A stretch of DNA of 64,000 nt from Corythucha ciliata (GCA_038030265.1 CM075943.1:6758001-6822000), one strand, 5' to 3'. Counted from the stretch's first letter, positions 1 to 11,890 are shown. The notes: generated by a model not told the origin, from the letters alone. A program made the numbers and translations.

Positions 1-284
1 AACACGGCTTAGTCACGACAATGTTTACCCTAAGAAGACTGGCAAATGGCTGAAGCTGATGTAATTTTTATGTGAAAACATGGAAGTAATTACTTCTTTT
101 AAAAGAAAAGATGGAGGAAAATAGTACATTGCGATACAAGGTCGTAACAGGGGCTATTTCTTGTAAGAGCGAAAGTTGCCGCCAACCTCCCAAACCTGAA
201 ATGCACAGAATGACCGAGTAATCCTGAAAAGAGGGTTTTTAAGGAGCCAAATCCAATAAATTTGGTTTTCAAATAACAAAAATC

Positions 285-1925
285 TCAAGTAGCGTTTTCT
301 ATTTGCTTGAATTTCTGCGCCCAGAGCAATTCTTGTTTTTTTTTAAGAACTTCATTGCGTTTTACGAATTTACGGTTGTACTCCCAGATTGGACGTACTA
401 ACGTTAGGTAAATGAGACGTTTTGTGTCAAGTGATAGTGAAGAAAGGTTTCCCAGAAGGGGCTTGAGATTTCTGAGACAATGGCGGCATCTTTGAAGTAT
501 GGATACTACGTGGGCTTGAAAGCATAAACGTTTATCTAATAATACTCCTAGGTAGCGGACAGCAATTTCTGTGGGCACTTGAACTTCACCAACTCTCAAT
601 TGTGGCGTATGACGGTTGTGGAGGTGAGTGAAAATTACGCAGCTGGAAATTTGTGGATTGAGTTTTATTTTCCAGCGTGAGGCCCAATCATTGAGGTCCT
701 CGAGCTCCCAACCCTTTCTCTCACCTCTTGGCGAGCTACAGAGGAAAGCTGCGTCATCAGCAAACTGAGCAGAAGTCAAGTTAGGAGTTGAAGGAATGTC
801 ACCCGTGAATGCTAGGTATAGTAGTGGGCCCAGCACACTACCTTGGGGGACACCCGCTCGAATAAGTCGCGTGCGAGATACGGCTGTTTTATATCTGACA
901 GTAAATGTGCTGTTTGTAAGTTAGGGCAGGATTACTCGGTAGTAAGAGTCTGGGAGAACGTGCTTGAGCTTGAAGAGTAATCCAGGGTGCCACACTCTAT
1001 CGACCGCTTTTTCAGTGTCAGCAAACAGTCCTACGCAGGTTTCTTTTTTCTCGTAGGTGTCCAGTACTCAGCCCGCCAAGCGGTTTAATTGGTGAATACA
1101 TGAGTGAGCGTTTCCGGAATCCGAACTGGGTTGCTGGTATGAGAGGTTCAAGGTAGTGGACTAACTTAGGTAGAAGCAGCCTTTCAAAAACTTTGGAGAG
1201 GGGTGGGAGGAGGCTCATTGGACGGTAGCTTTGTGGGTTTTTGACAGGTTTATTAGGTTTAGTTTATTGATGAGAATAACAGTGGTGTGTTTGGGTGGTA
1301 AATATCCCAGTCTGAAACAAGCGTTGAAGATTGTCGTTAAGAGTGCTAGCGTCTTGCGAGGCATGTGAAGCAGCACATGTGGTGTTGTAACTTCCCGGTG
1401 TTTTCTTGCAACTTAAGCGACGAATGACATTATTCACCTGGGCTGGCCGGAAGAAATCGTGATAGGGGCACAATTGCAGAGGTGACGTCAAGCTTTCTTC
1501 TTGGATTTCTTCTTCAATAGGGCTGGTTTCCGGGTTTGGTGTGAATTGTTCATCCAAGATTGTCACGCACAGCTCTGCCTTTTCCAGAGGTGTGGAGTAC
1601 CAACTACTGTTGTAGAAAAGAGGTGGGACGTCAGTATTTTCTTTGGTGAGCATCTTGGTCTTCCTCCACAATGATCCATCAGTTCTTTCCAAAGTGAGGA
1701 GGTCTCTTCGTTTTTGCTTTTGTTTCTCCATTAAGAGAGCTTCAGTCACGTCTTTCGTTGCTCTGTTTGTATACGTTTTATGTACTGGGTAACGGGTTGC
1801 CTCCTTGAGGAGTTTGGCTGATCTCTTCACTTGGAGAAGCCGGGTGATGTGTGGTGATGGTAGTTTCTGTCTTGGGGTCGCAGAGTATGTTCGATGTTCG
1901 GAGGCTTCGGTAGCAGAGTATTGAT
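285..1925 (-). pseudogene. Jockey-like non-LTR retrotransposon reverse transcriptase, broken
   Basis: Read on the minus strand, three frames together give a non-LTR reverse transcriptase in the right order. An N-terminal segment (about 1925-1264, with SCKKTPGSYN near its end) is followed by YRPMSLLPPLSKVFERLL and FGFRKR (1240-1110), then DTEKAVDRVWHPGLLFKLK (about 1018-960), GVPQGSVLGPLLYL (about 855-810), the catalytic-box equivalent FADDAAF (about 770-750) and YLGVLLDK (about 550-530). A stop codon at 921-923 and frame changes near 1262 and 1115 show that it is dead. The closest family is jockey, judged from motif wording. The DD pair is intact. The 5' side is interrupted by a TIR element and resumes at 3231. 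The first 284 bases of the window may be its 3' tail, but nothing there proves it. Confidence 0.85.
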
Positions 1926-1933
1926 CAGTCTAG
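1926..1933. repeat. Left 8-bp target-site duplication (CAGTCTAG)
   Basis: The octamer CAGTCTAG is repeated exactly at 3223-3230 on the far side of the TIR element. An 8-bp duplication is the hAT-type signature. Confidence 0.85.
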
Positions 1934-3222
1934 CAGGGGCGTAGGTACGGGTGGATATGGGGAACAGATCCCCCCCCCCCCAGAGCTACAAGTATACGAA
2001 CGAAGGGGCACTAGTACCAGCGCTCTAAAGAGCCCCATAAAATCTCCAAAAATTAGCGTTTCACGTTGAAGTTAGGTTTAACCGATTTTCTCCACTTCAA
2101 GCAGCTCGAAAACGCGTACGTCCAGCTGCTTTCTTGGACTTCAGACCCCACGCAGTAGCTTAACGAGATAGAGGTGAGGAGGAGGATCGCCCTGGGGCTT
2201 CTATCAAAAGGGGCCCCCGAAAGCTTAATACGGAAAAATGAAGATTTTTAGGTTACCCATGGATGTAGGTATGTGAAGAGGTCACAATTTATGTAAACAA
2301 GGTTCGAGTTGGGTAACTTCAACCTTAGTCTCTGTGGTGAAATCCTCCATTAGTCCAGTAAAGTGCTGATCAGTAATCTGCAACTTGCTGATGTGGCAAA
2401 AAATTTGAAAAAATCGCTAATATTTGTGGCTATAACTGCGAAAAAGCGCTGATTCGTGGTCTAAAATTGAGAAAAATGGCTGATTTAAGGTGGATAGAGG
2501 CCATTCTACGAATAAATTGTGGAAATTAACGAAAAAGTGTTGATTTTGGGCCAACCCCGTATAAAAAAGGTAATAGATGCTAAATTGCCGCAAAGTTAGC
2601 GTAAAACGCTATTTGTGGATATAAAGTTGAGGAAAACGTTAATTCGCGGATACAAATGAAGAAATTCACTAATTCGCGGCTAAAATTGAAAAAAACTTTA
2701 ATTAGCGCATCTACAATTAAGAAAAACGCTAATTTTCAGTGCTAATTCTCTGCTAAAAAGGAGGAAAATTGCTGATTCTCTGCAAAAAGGGGAAAAATAG
2801 CTAATTTGCAGCTTAAATTGAAGAAAACGCCAACTCTCGGATAAAGCGTGGTGAAATTTCTCATTTAAATACGTGCCTTTGCGCCTTCTGAAGGCAACTT
2901 TTGAGGCTGAAATTGAGAAAAAGCGCCAATTTATGGTAATAGGCGAAAAAACCGCTAATTCGCGAGTAAAAATAAGAAAAATCGATCGTGCATTGCGTAT
3001 GATGAACCAATAAAATCCTAATTCGTGAAAATCCCCCCCTATTTTGCGGTTAATATTGAGGAAAAAACTTAAGAAAAACGCTAATTTTCTTGTCCGGTAC
3101 ATTCAAGAGTGTGCAGCAGGCTGGGTGGAATGGTGACTAAAGTGTGAAATAACCCCTCTTCCCACCCCCTTACGAGATTTCAATCTGATCCCCCCTAGGA
3201 CAAATTCATACTTACGCCACTG
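1934..3222 (+). mobile_element. Non-autonomous hAT-type TIR element carrying type A minisatellite, copy 1
   Basis: The element starts CAGGGGCGTAGGTACGGG and ends ATACTTACGCCACTG, with an 8-bp direct duplication on both sides. The first 230 bp match 52149-52378 closely, and the last 120 bp match 54520-54644. The interior from about 2395 to 3100 is a run of degenerate units of about 30 bp (AATTCGCGGCTAAAATTGAG type). There is no transposase frame. The open frame at 2698-3102 is only the array read through and is not a gene. The element sits inside the jockey-like pseudogene, so it is the younger insertion. Confidence 0.85.
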
Positions 3223-3230
3223 CAGTCTAG

Positions 3231-3300
3231 TGAAGTTGGTAGGCGCAATATCGACATCTTTCGTAGTTTTGAGGGGTATTTTTGTTTTGTTTTAAGTAAG
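3231..3300 (-). pseudogene. Upstream continuation of the jockey-like element
   Basis: Across the TIR insertion the minus-strand frame resumes. The stretch reading APTNFTRLINTLLPKPP runs from about 3260 into 1930-1900 once the inserted element and one duplication copy are ignored. This supports the insertion model. The upstream limit is unclear, because translation quality fades by about 3300. Confidence 0.55.
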
Positions 3301-4074
3301 AATCCTTTGTACTTCGTCCAGTTTATATTACTGGTTGGGATTAATATTACTGGTTGGTATTCGTTCATTTCTGGAGTACAGCGGGGGTGTAGTTTGCACT
3401 TTTAGAAGCAGAAGCCCCCAAAATTAGTAAACTCCAAACGCGCGTCCTTGTCTTAACTGTAGCAGTGAATCAACGTATTTTCAGAATTTTGGCTACCAGG
3501 TTGCGTTTTTCTCAATATGAACCGCGAATGAGCAATTTTCTTCACTTTTGCCTCATGGTACCATGAACAATGCTTGGAGATTTTTATACATTATTGGCGT
3601 AAAAGGGTCACCCTAAATCGTCAATCAGCTAATGTTTCTTAATTTTATGCTCAAATGAGAGCTTTTTTCGGAATTTCCTTCCAAAATGTATGAACTTAAG
3701 ACCTAGAAATCCCTATTTTTCCATCTTTAAGCTTTTCAGGAGCCTCCTCAAAGGAATCTGTCTGCCCCCCCCCCTCGCCACTATCACGGCACCATTCTGA
3801 TTATTACCAATTTGTCGGATTTTTCTAACGGGATGCAACACTTTGACAGTGCGCGAACGGTGGACATTTGGCGCCCCCGGGAGAATATTTCACCAGCGCC
3901 CCCTTGATGTCACCACTCAGAATAAGCCGCCATGCTTTTAATCATGCGTATTGGCAACTAGTTCAACTAGTAGTTCGGGGTATGCACCCCATTGTCAAGG
4001 CATTCACAATAGAAATAAATCTCTGTCACATTTTGGAAAAGAGCTAGAGGCTAGAAGTGCGGAAACGACAATTT
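3301..4074. other. No gene seen
   Basis: AT-rich sequence without a convincing reading frame or array. It holds a C-rich tract near 3766-3776 and is otherwise unremarkable. Confidence 0.5.
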
Positions 4075-4790
4075 TCGGCTTCTAAAGCTAAAGGACAAAA
4101 AAACTCTAATTCGAAGCACTAAAATTAAATAAAAGTGCTGATTCATGAATGAAATTAAGAAAAATCGCTCATTAGCGGCTAAAATCAGGAAAAACACAAA
4201 TTTAATGCAAAAATGCAGAAAAATAGCTAAGTCACGGTTAAAATGTTGAAAAATCGCTAGTGATAAAATGGAAATTGTGAAAAATTCGTGCCTAATTCAC
4301 CGATGAAATTGAGAAGAAACGCTGAAGTGAGGAACAAACGTTAATATTCGCGATTTAAATGGAGAAAACGTCAATTCTTGGCTTCTATAGGTAACTTCGT
4401 TCCAGAAAGTCGCGAACAAAATCGCTAATCTCCGGCCAAATTCAGAAAAGGCGTTGGGTAATTCGCTGCTAAAATTGGTCTGAAATGTAGAAAAATCCAT
4501 AGTCAGCGTCTAAAATGAGGAAAAACGCTAATATGCAGCTAAAATGACTCATTGGAGGGGGGGGGGGGTTAATTTGAGAAAATCGACCAATTCACATAGA
4601 ACTGAGAGAATGGCAGGCCGCGGTTTCCGGAGGCAACTTTGTAGTCAATCAGATAAAAGTGCTAATCTACGACAAAAATGGAGAAAAATCGCTAACTTGA
4701 TGCTTAAATGGAGACAAAATCGCACATTCACGGCTAAAATGGGGACAAATAGCTAATTCACTAATGAAATTATTTTGTGGTAACACTTCG
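4075..4790 (+). repeat. Type A array, forward
   Basis: Successive degenerate units of about 30 bp of the form GCTAATTCGCGG plus CTAAAATTGAGAAAAA are visible throughout. A run of 12 G lies near 4557-4568. Short open frames here (4297-4500 minus, 4544-4756 plus) are array read-through. Confidence 0.8.
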
Positions 4791-4900
4791 TCTTATACAG
4801 AAAACCAGTGAAGGGGCAACTCACTTCTGATCGAAATGACTATTTCCACTTTTCCGAAATTCCGCTTTGTTTCCAAGATATCCGCCATTTTCTGACTTTT

Positions 4901-5159
4901 GATGAGCCCATTGGAAAGAGCACACAATTTTCTATTTAAAGAGCCTATTTTTATCCAGATCAGACGACGTCTACTACGCTTTGAATCAGCTTATTAGCGA
5001 GGAAACTTAATTCCGGAAGAAGATGGTGATATGGTGATGTAGTCAGAAAATTAGGTTTTTTCTCCAATAAGCTGATTCAAAACGTAGTAGATATCTTCTG
5101 ATCTGGATTAAAAAAGGCTCTTTAAATGAAAATTTTGTGGTCTTTCCAATGATCTCATC
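4901..5159. mobile_element. Fold-back element, about 105-bp arms
   Basis: The segment from 4901 (GATGAGCCCATTGGAAAGAG) pairs with the reverse complement of the segment ending at 5159. The similarity runs about 105 bp through TTTAAAGAGCC and ACTACG(C/T)TTTGAATCAGC. A loop of about 50-70 bp separates the arms. No coding capacity; consistent with a MITE. Confidence 0.75.
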
Positions 5160-5445
5160 ATTTTTGCCATTGCAACAATTACTGCATTTTAGGGGTAAAA
5201 TCGTCAGCTTTAGAGAAAAACGTGAGTTTTGAGGGTAAAATCGCCGGCTGTGTTGTGAAAACTTAAGTTTTGGGGTAACACTTCAGGTTTCACGTGAAAG
5301 TATTCGTCTGTTTCCGAATAAAATATTCAGTTTCAGAGTAAAATCTTCAGTTTTGGGTTTAAAAAATGTAATTTTTAACGTCTCTCAGACAAGACGTTGA
5401 AACGTCAGTCACCCCCCGTATTGGAGGGCTAAGCGCTGAGCCCTT
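5160..5445 (+). repeat. Type F array with unique tail, copy 1
   Basis: Units of about 24 bp (GTAAAATCGTCAGTTTTG type) lead into a non-repetitive tail with CAAGACGTTGAAACGTCAGTC and GTATTGGAGGGCTAAGC. The whole stretch matches 54710-54970 in reverse complement, including the tail, so it is a dispersed repeat. Confidence 0.7.
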
Positions 5446-6094
5446 CCTGCAAGTGAGAATATTTCTAGGGAAAACGTTGTCAGTTTTTGGACATAAAATC
5501 TAGAATAGAAGGCTTCAAAAATGCTATAGTTTTTGACGGATTCTGACTATTTTTGTGAAAAGTCAGTTTCTAGGGACAATATTTGACTGTTTAAAGCGGG
5601 TCTCTGGTGCATCTTAGATCTTCTGCCTACCCCCGGACCAAGGGCTGGCTACGCACTTGATGAGAAGAGTGTTTCAACTCAACAAAGTCATTGAAATGTA
5701 CCTAAATGTAATGGAAAGTGATTTATTTTAAGGTGAAGGGTGTTATTTCACTGGAGAAAAATAGTTGCGGTGTAGTTTCCCTGCTTATAATTTGTTGTGC
5801 GTTAGCATTTATCCAGCTAATTTTCCCGCGTGACTTAAGCTTCGACGCCCCTAGGGAAGACGATCCACACGCGGGAAACCGTATTTTGATCGTTCGATTT
5901 TGAATCCGACATTTAACAATTTTCCGATTTAACTCCTACATTTCAATCACGTGTCACTCGAAATCGGCATCACTTTTCCCCGTTGAGATTATTCTCTATA
6001 GTCTAGAGTGCTCAACCATCCTCCGCCCTGACACTATATTATAATTAATAACAGCGCATGCGGCCTTCGCTTCGTGACAGGTTTTCGTCTCGGG
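5446..6094. other. No gene seen
   Basis: A few further type F-like units occur up to about 5600. From there the sequence looks unique. The 61-aa frame at 5718-5903 has no recognisable features. Confidence 0.45.
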
Positions 6095-6224
6095 GTTTAG
6101 GCCCGCCGCAAAACTGAGCCCATGCGTGGGTCACCCAAGCTCAAAAAACAGTTGAAAAAGGATAGTCTTTTAACTGTTTTTTGAGCTTGGGTGACACACG
6201 GGTCAATTTGCGGCGAGCCTAAAC
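6095..6224. mobile_element. Hairpin MITE, 130 bp
   Basis: This is a near-perfect palindrome. GTTTAGGCCCGCCGCAAA at the left pairs with the sequence ending in GCCTAAAC at the right. The inner arms GGTCACCCAAGCTCAAAAAA and TTTTTTGAGCTTGGGTGAC are exact complements around a short loop near 6155-6165. Confidence 0.8.
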
Positions 6225-7632
6225 GTATTTCAATCCCCAGTCTCTAAAACCCCAACAGGTCGCCGTAAATGGCAAAACGAGGCTAAAAGAGTAAACTCCA
6301 AAAAGAGAGAGAAAAAGAAAGATACGTGTTCGTACAACACGACTTTCAAGAGCAAATGTCTATTCGATAACGATACCGATAGAACGAAATAGTTAAGGAA
6401 ATCGATATGTTAAAGTCATGGCTCTTGATTCGAACGAAGCGTTTAATCCCACTCCAGAGTCACGACTAAATATCACAGAAAAAAAAATAATAACACAACG
6501 AACGAGCTGATTAAAATTTATAAAAACGTCGAGCACGGCACAGATTATACGAAAAGGCGTTGTTATGTTAGGCTCGCGTGCCCTCGAATCACGCCCGCCT
6601 TGCAGCCACTTTTAAACTTTTAACATGCCATGTTATTTCCTCCCCGCCTCCTTCGCTATTTCACGCTTAAGTATACACAGGAAATATCCCGAGGAAATAA
6701 ACAAGAAGTGAAACAGTCGTTGAAAATAATGACAGTTATCAATGTTAGTCCAAACCTAGTCTTTTGAGTTTACTCATAAGAACTCACACAACCATTCAAA
6801 AGGTCCTCAAAGACCGTGTTCTGCGGCTATTTTACAAAGTGTCAAACATTTCAAACAAAGGTTTAAAGTTAAACCATTCCAGTGAAATCGCAGAAGTTAG
6901 CGTGATTTAAGAGGCAGTTTAATGACGACGAAGAAGAGGGAAGGTGCGGCGTTTAGCAAACACATAACATTTTGGTTCTTCTTCAAGAAATCAATAAGCT
7001 CAAAGGAGAGAAGGTTGATAGAAATGAGGTGAGGGGAGGGGTACCATTATTAATCAACGGCGTTTACAAAGCAAAAAGTTGACAGCGGTATGATGCTAAT
7101 AGCTTATAAATGTTATCCGCAGTAGTTCTACGTAAAAAAAGCCAAGGGATTGAAAAGGGTTTAGAGTAGTGTGTCACAGAAGGGTTAAAGTGCCAGTTTG
7201 CTAACAGGCGGCTGTTTAATAGATTACTTTATTCACATTTTTTTTTCCTTCAATATTTTGGTCGATGATTTTAATATTCGAAGGAAAAATGGTGCCACCG
7301 CTGGAAAAAGAGCTTGGTGGGGGAGGGGGGGGGTAAAGGGATGGATCCGAGCGGAAAGCAATTGTATCGTATAAAGGTGAAGAAGGATATAGAGTTATAC
7401 AGAAGGGACACGAGAATCGTTAATCAAAGAGAAGAGCACAGAGATCCTTCGTTTATTGAAAGTGGGGGGGGGGGAGGTTCGTAATAGAAAATAAAAAATA
7501 AAATTTCTTAATAATATGATCGAATGATATAAGAATTTGACGGTTCTTAAATTCACCTATCGTTCGTTTATTGTTCGTCGAATGAAAAAGGAAAGCAAAG
7601 AACATCTACCGGTGGTGGTGATAGGCGAAAAA
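6225..7632. other. Unique-looking AT-rich sequence, no gene
   Basis: No convincing exon, RNA gene or array. Poly-G runs lie near 7318-7332 and 7465-7476. It may be intergenic or a large intron of a gene outside the window. Confidence 0.45.
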
Positions 7633-8592
7633 CTACTGCAGGTAAGGCACTAGACTATCCGAGTATGCGCATCCGCCATCTTGAGATTATTGTGATTTGA
7701 GGTTGTGGGGCTGAATATATCAGTGTACCTACGTGTTTTCAACTCTTTTTTAAATTGTTTTTTACAATTTTCATTCGTAAGTGAGTTTTCATCTTTTGAG
7801 CTCCGAATTGGTTCAATCAGTGTCAGTTTTTTCGGCACACTTAGCCGGAAATTGCTGTTTATTCCAGTCGGTGAGATCACCACGGAAGTAAGTGTCTCTT
7901 ATCCTTTTTACTTGTCAGACAAAAGATCTATTCTTTTTGTTTTACAACGATTGTCACTATTTTGTTTTATTCGCGTTGCCTTTCATTCTTCCGGTGAATC
8001 ATTTTTTCGAATGAATTTATCAAGGACCCGAGCATGTGAGTGATGCCTCATGAGTTGATAGTCGTTTTTCTTGCTGCATAATGTTTGTTGCCGAATGACA
8101 TCCTAATTACGATCCGGTTAACAGAATGAGATGGTGCACTTCAGGAACAGTTCAAAGAAGGGGCTCAGGAAGTTTAGATTTCCTCGAAACGGCAGCCGCC
8201 AATAAGTTTAGCTTCGAAACTGCCGTCGTGCAAATTGGAAGCCAACTTTACATCCCGTATCTGTGTGAGGTAAATGCATCTGACGTTCAATTAATGCAGC
8301 TTGAACTTGGCAGATGTTTGCTGAAAGACAACTTTATAGGCCTCATCGGCTCAACCGCCGTGCCAATCGGAAGTTTTCCTCTTATTGAATTCTCATCAGC
8401 ATATAAGATCCTTGACTCTGACACGATTTATTATAAATATTGCAGGCAAATAGAACGATTTACGCGGAAAAATATGCTAAAAATCCCTAAAACTCTTCAA
8501 AATACACAGTATCAGATATGAGTTGATAAATCGGGATCAACTCAAGATGGCGGCTGCGTATACCTGGTGTGTTATAGGTTCTCTACTGCAGG
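7633..8592. mobile_element. Candidate 0.94-kb TIR element with YY1-like ends
   Basis: The segment 7663-7685 (GTATGCGCATCCGCCATCTTG) matches the reverse complement of 8541-8563 at 21 of 23 positions. A direct repeat CTACTGCAGG lies at 7633-7642 and 8583-8592, 20 and 19 bp outside the inverted repeats, as a target duplication would. Both inverted repeats contain CCGCCATCTTG, the core bound by YY1/pleiohomeotic proteins. The interior holds open frames at 7705-8043 and 8126-8521 (131 aa, plus strand) that I do not recognise; neither resembles a transposase. Confidence 0.5.
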
Positions 8593-8825
8593 ATGAGAGC
8601 TGGGGAAGCGTGGTGACGTCACTCCCCCCTTCCCCTCTTGCTAACAAAAAACTAGCCGGATTATACGGTGGACCATTGTTCGAAATTCACTGGGCGACGG
8701 TAACAAAATGTTGGTACTGAAAAAAGAGGGGCTTTGAAATCGGGGTTTTCTGAAATGAAAAGTTCGTGTTGAGAGAGTCTCATCGGCTCGGGTGGGGGGG
8801 GGGGTCTCCGTGAGGCCCCTCTATA

Positions 8826-10640
8826 ATTTTTACTTAGCATGGCTTTAATCTCAATTTTAATCGCAAATTAGCGCTTTTTCTCAATTCAAGACGCAAATTA
8901 TTCAGCATTTTCATCAATTTCAGTCTGATAATAACAAGCGTTTTTCCCAACTTTATTCGCAAATGAGCATATTTTTCTCACTTCTACCATATAGCCGTGA
9001 ATGAGGCCTTATGCTCAATTTTAGCCGCGAATGTATCACTTGTTTTCCATTTTTAGCGCGAATTAGCATTTTTCTTAATGTTTACAGGGAATCAGCGCTT
9101 TCACTCAATTTTATCAGCGAACGAGCCACTTTTCCCCGTGCGGTGCGTCTGCCACGCATTGGCACTTTTTCTCCATACATGCCGTGAATTAGCGTTTTTC
9201 CTCACTTTAGCCGCGAATTATCGCTTTTTCTCTATTCAAGCTGCGAACGGGCACATTTTTTTTTTTTTTACACTTCTAGCCGCGAATTATTCTCAATTTT
9301 ATCGTGCATTAGGTTTTATGGTCAATTTTAGCCGCGAATTAGCGCATTCTATCTCAACCGCGATTGCACAATGTCTCTCAATTCTAGCCGCGAATTAGCA
9401 CTTTTTCTTCATTTTTACCGCGAATTAGCACTTTTTCAACGAATGATTCATTTTTCCCTATTTTCCACGGGGACTTTTGCCGCGCATGAACACTTTGCCG
9501 TGAATTAGCGTTTTTTCTCACTTTAGCCGCGAATTAGCGTTTTTTCTCACTTCAGCCGCGAATTATCGCTTTTTGTCTATTCAAGCTGCGAACGGCCACA
9601 TTTTTTTTACACTTCTAGCCGCGAATTATTCTCTATTGTATCCGTGAATTAGGCTTTATGGTCAATTTTAGCCGCGAATTAGCGCATTCTATCTCAACCG
9701 CGATTGCTTAATGTCTCTCAATTCTAACCGCGAATGAACACTTTTTCTCCATTTTTACCGCGAATTTGCACTTTTTCAGCGAATGATTCATTTTTCCCAA
9801 TTTCCCACGGGGACTTTTGCCGCGCATGGACACTATTTCTTCATGTATGCCGTGAAGTAGCGTTTTTTCTCACTTTATAGCCGCGTGAATCATCGCTTTT
9901 TGTCAATTCAAGCTGCAAACGAGCACATTTGTCATAGGAACCTACTTCTAGACGCGAATTATTCTCAATTTTGCCCGTGAATTGAATGGCGAATTAGCAT
10001 TGTATCTCAACCGCGATTGCACAATGTCTCTCAATTCCAGCCGACAATCAGCGCTTTTACTCAATTTTATCGGTGAATGATCCATTTTTTCCAATTTTTG
10101 CACAGGGACTTCTGCCGCGCGTTGACACTTTTTGTGGGCCACGAATGAGCGTTTTTCTCACTTTAGCCGCGAATTATTATCGCTTTCTCTCAATCCAAAC
10201 TGCGAACGGGCACATATTTCTCAATATCTAGCCGCGAATTCTTCTCAATTTTTGCCGCGAATTAGCGTTCAATCTCGACCGCGATTGCACAATTTCTCTC
10301 AATTTTAGCCGCGAATGATCGCTTTTTATCTATTCTAGCAGCAAATCAGCGTTTTTCTTCATTTTAGGCGGGAATCAACGCTTTTACACATTTCACACTC
10401 ACTTCTAACTGCGAATTAGTGTTTATTTTCAATTTTAATATGTGAATTATGACTTATGCTCAATTTTAGCCGCTAATTAGCGCTCTATCCCATGGCTATT
10501 CCTCAATTTGAACCGCGATGAGCGATTTTAGCCACGTTATGAGTGCTTTTTCTCGATTTTAGCCGCGGTTGGCGTTTCTTCAATGTTAGCCGCGAATTTT
10601 ACAGATTTTCTTCACTTTTTTTTGTGTGTGACTTTTTTTT
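8826..10640 (-). repeat. Type A array, reverse, with higher-order repeat
   Basis: Units read as TTTTTCTCAATTTTAGCCGC then GAATTAGCG. From about 9182 a block of roughly ten units recurs with the same unit-specific variants. The landmark order is GCCGTGAATTAGCG, TATTCAAGCTGCGAACG, CAACCGCGATTGC, ACGGGGACTTTTGCCGCGC. It restarts near 9495, 9849 and 10136, and a partial block precedes 9182. Spacings are about 290-350 bp. The frame at 9078-9398 is read-through. Confidence 0.8.
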
Positions 10641-10649
10641 TCTTTGCCT

Positions 10650-11040
10650 CGACGAACTATTCGAGCTCTTAATAACGGTAAAGTGCCAAAAATGATTACC
10701 TATTGAATCAATCAACCCGTTCGCGCTCCAAAGAAGCCGAACTGGAAAATGGCCGAATTGCGGGGATTCCCGCATAAATGACAAACTAACGATTTTTGGC
10801 CCAAAAATGACTCAACGGACGATTCATCTGTCTTGATGGAACTACGACTATATTCCAACCTTGAAAATGGCAAAACTGACGAAACAATAATGCGTCCATA
10901 AAATGGATCAAATATGGAATTACGCCCTAAAAATGGCTCAACAGGCTATATTCAATTATTCGCGCTCCAAAAAATGGTCAACTGACACCCAATCGTGCTC
11001 CAAAATGGTAGAATGACTATAAAGTGGCACAAAAAATAGC
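10650..11040 (+). repeat. Type E array
   Basis: Degenerate units of about 30 bp combine AAAATGGC, AACTGAC and TATTCGCGCTCC. The same type recurs at 57190-57480. It ends at a C-rich tract followed by CTGCCCCCGAGCCCC. Confidence 0.6.
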
Positions 11041-11094
11041 TTGGTTTACGCCCCCCCCCTGCCCCCGAGCCCCACCACTATAGATCCGCGCCTG

Positions 11095-11320
11095 GTCGGA
11101 GCTTTTAATGTCGTTGGAGCGATATTGAGGTCACAGCTTCTGTAGTTGGTACTTCAAAATGGTTTAGAACTTTGTTGTGGGTTAGAGCTTTGCGGCGGTT
11201 TAGATCTTTGCGGTAGTTTAGAGCTTTGCTGTGGTAGGGTGCTTTGCTGTGGTTTGAAGGTTTGTTGTGCTAGGGATATTTTCTGTGGTTGGGCCTTTTT
11301 TGTGGTTTAAAATATTGGGC
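11095..11320 (-). repeat. Type C 17-bp array
   Basis: Repeats of the reverse form AGCTTTGCTGTGGTTNG at about 17-bp spacing; the family recurs at 15640-16070, 57655-57705 and 58880-59215. Confidence 0.7.
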
Positions 11321-11890
11321 ACCATAGAGCGAGATACTAAAACAGTATGGGAGGGGAGGGGATCTGTGAAATCCGTGGGATTGGTAGTTTCGAGGAAATA
11401 TGTTTCAGGTATTTTCTAACGCAGAAAATTGCAATTTTCTAGTCTTTACCATCGCGAAATTGCTTCGTTTTTAGGATCTTAATTTGCAAAAAAAAACAAG
11501 TTTCGGCGGGGCCTTATATGGGGCGGCCAGGACCCAGAGTAGACGCGTGACCCAAAAGTTTCAGGATTCTCGTTTTTCCAATGGCCGCTGACCCCCGGCT
11601 CTAGCCGGCCCCGAGAGCCCCGAAAAGCTTGGTGAATAGCCGCAAAATGATTTTTTTTTTTTTTCAGACTGAAATTGATGCAAAATGCTAATTAATTTGC
11701 GGCAGGTAATTAATTAGCGGCCACACTTCCCACAGATAGGGCTGCTGACCACACTCATCTTGTGCAGGGTGTCTCTCCACAGCACAATTTCCCGTGAAGA
11801 GTACCCCACTACCCTCCTAGTCTGTCTCCACCCTAAACTGAGTAGCCAAACGCTCCTAGCACTGCTAGACACGCCAGTCTCTGAATCTTG
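11321..11890. other. No gene seen
   Basis: Mixed sequence with GC-richer patches (11495-11625). No array, reading frame or RNA gene recognised. Confidence 0.4.

Noticed and set aside
2698..3102. 134-aa minus-strand open frame
   Set aside because: It is type A array read in a frame that happens to lack stops; the residue pattern repeats with the unit.
8126..8521. 131-aa plus-strand frame
   Set aside because: Not recognised, no splice or codon support, and inside a candidate TIR element; kept only as part of that element.
8830..10600. CRISPR-like array of regularly spaced repeats
   Set aside because: Units are contiguous, degenerate and without unique spacers, and the DNA is eukaryotic; it is a minisatellite.
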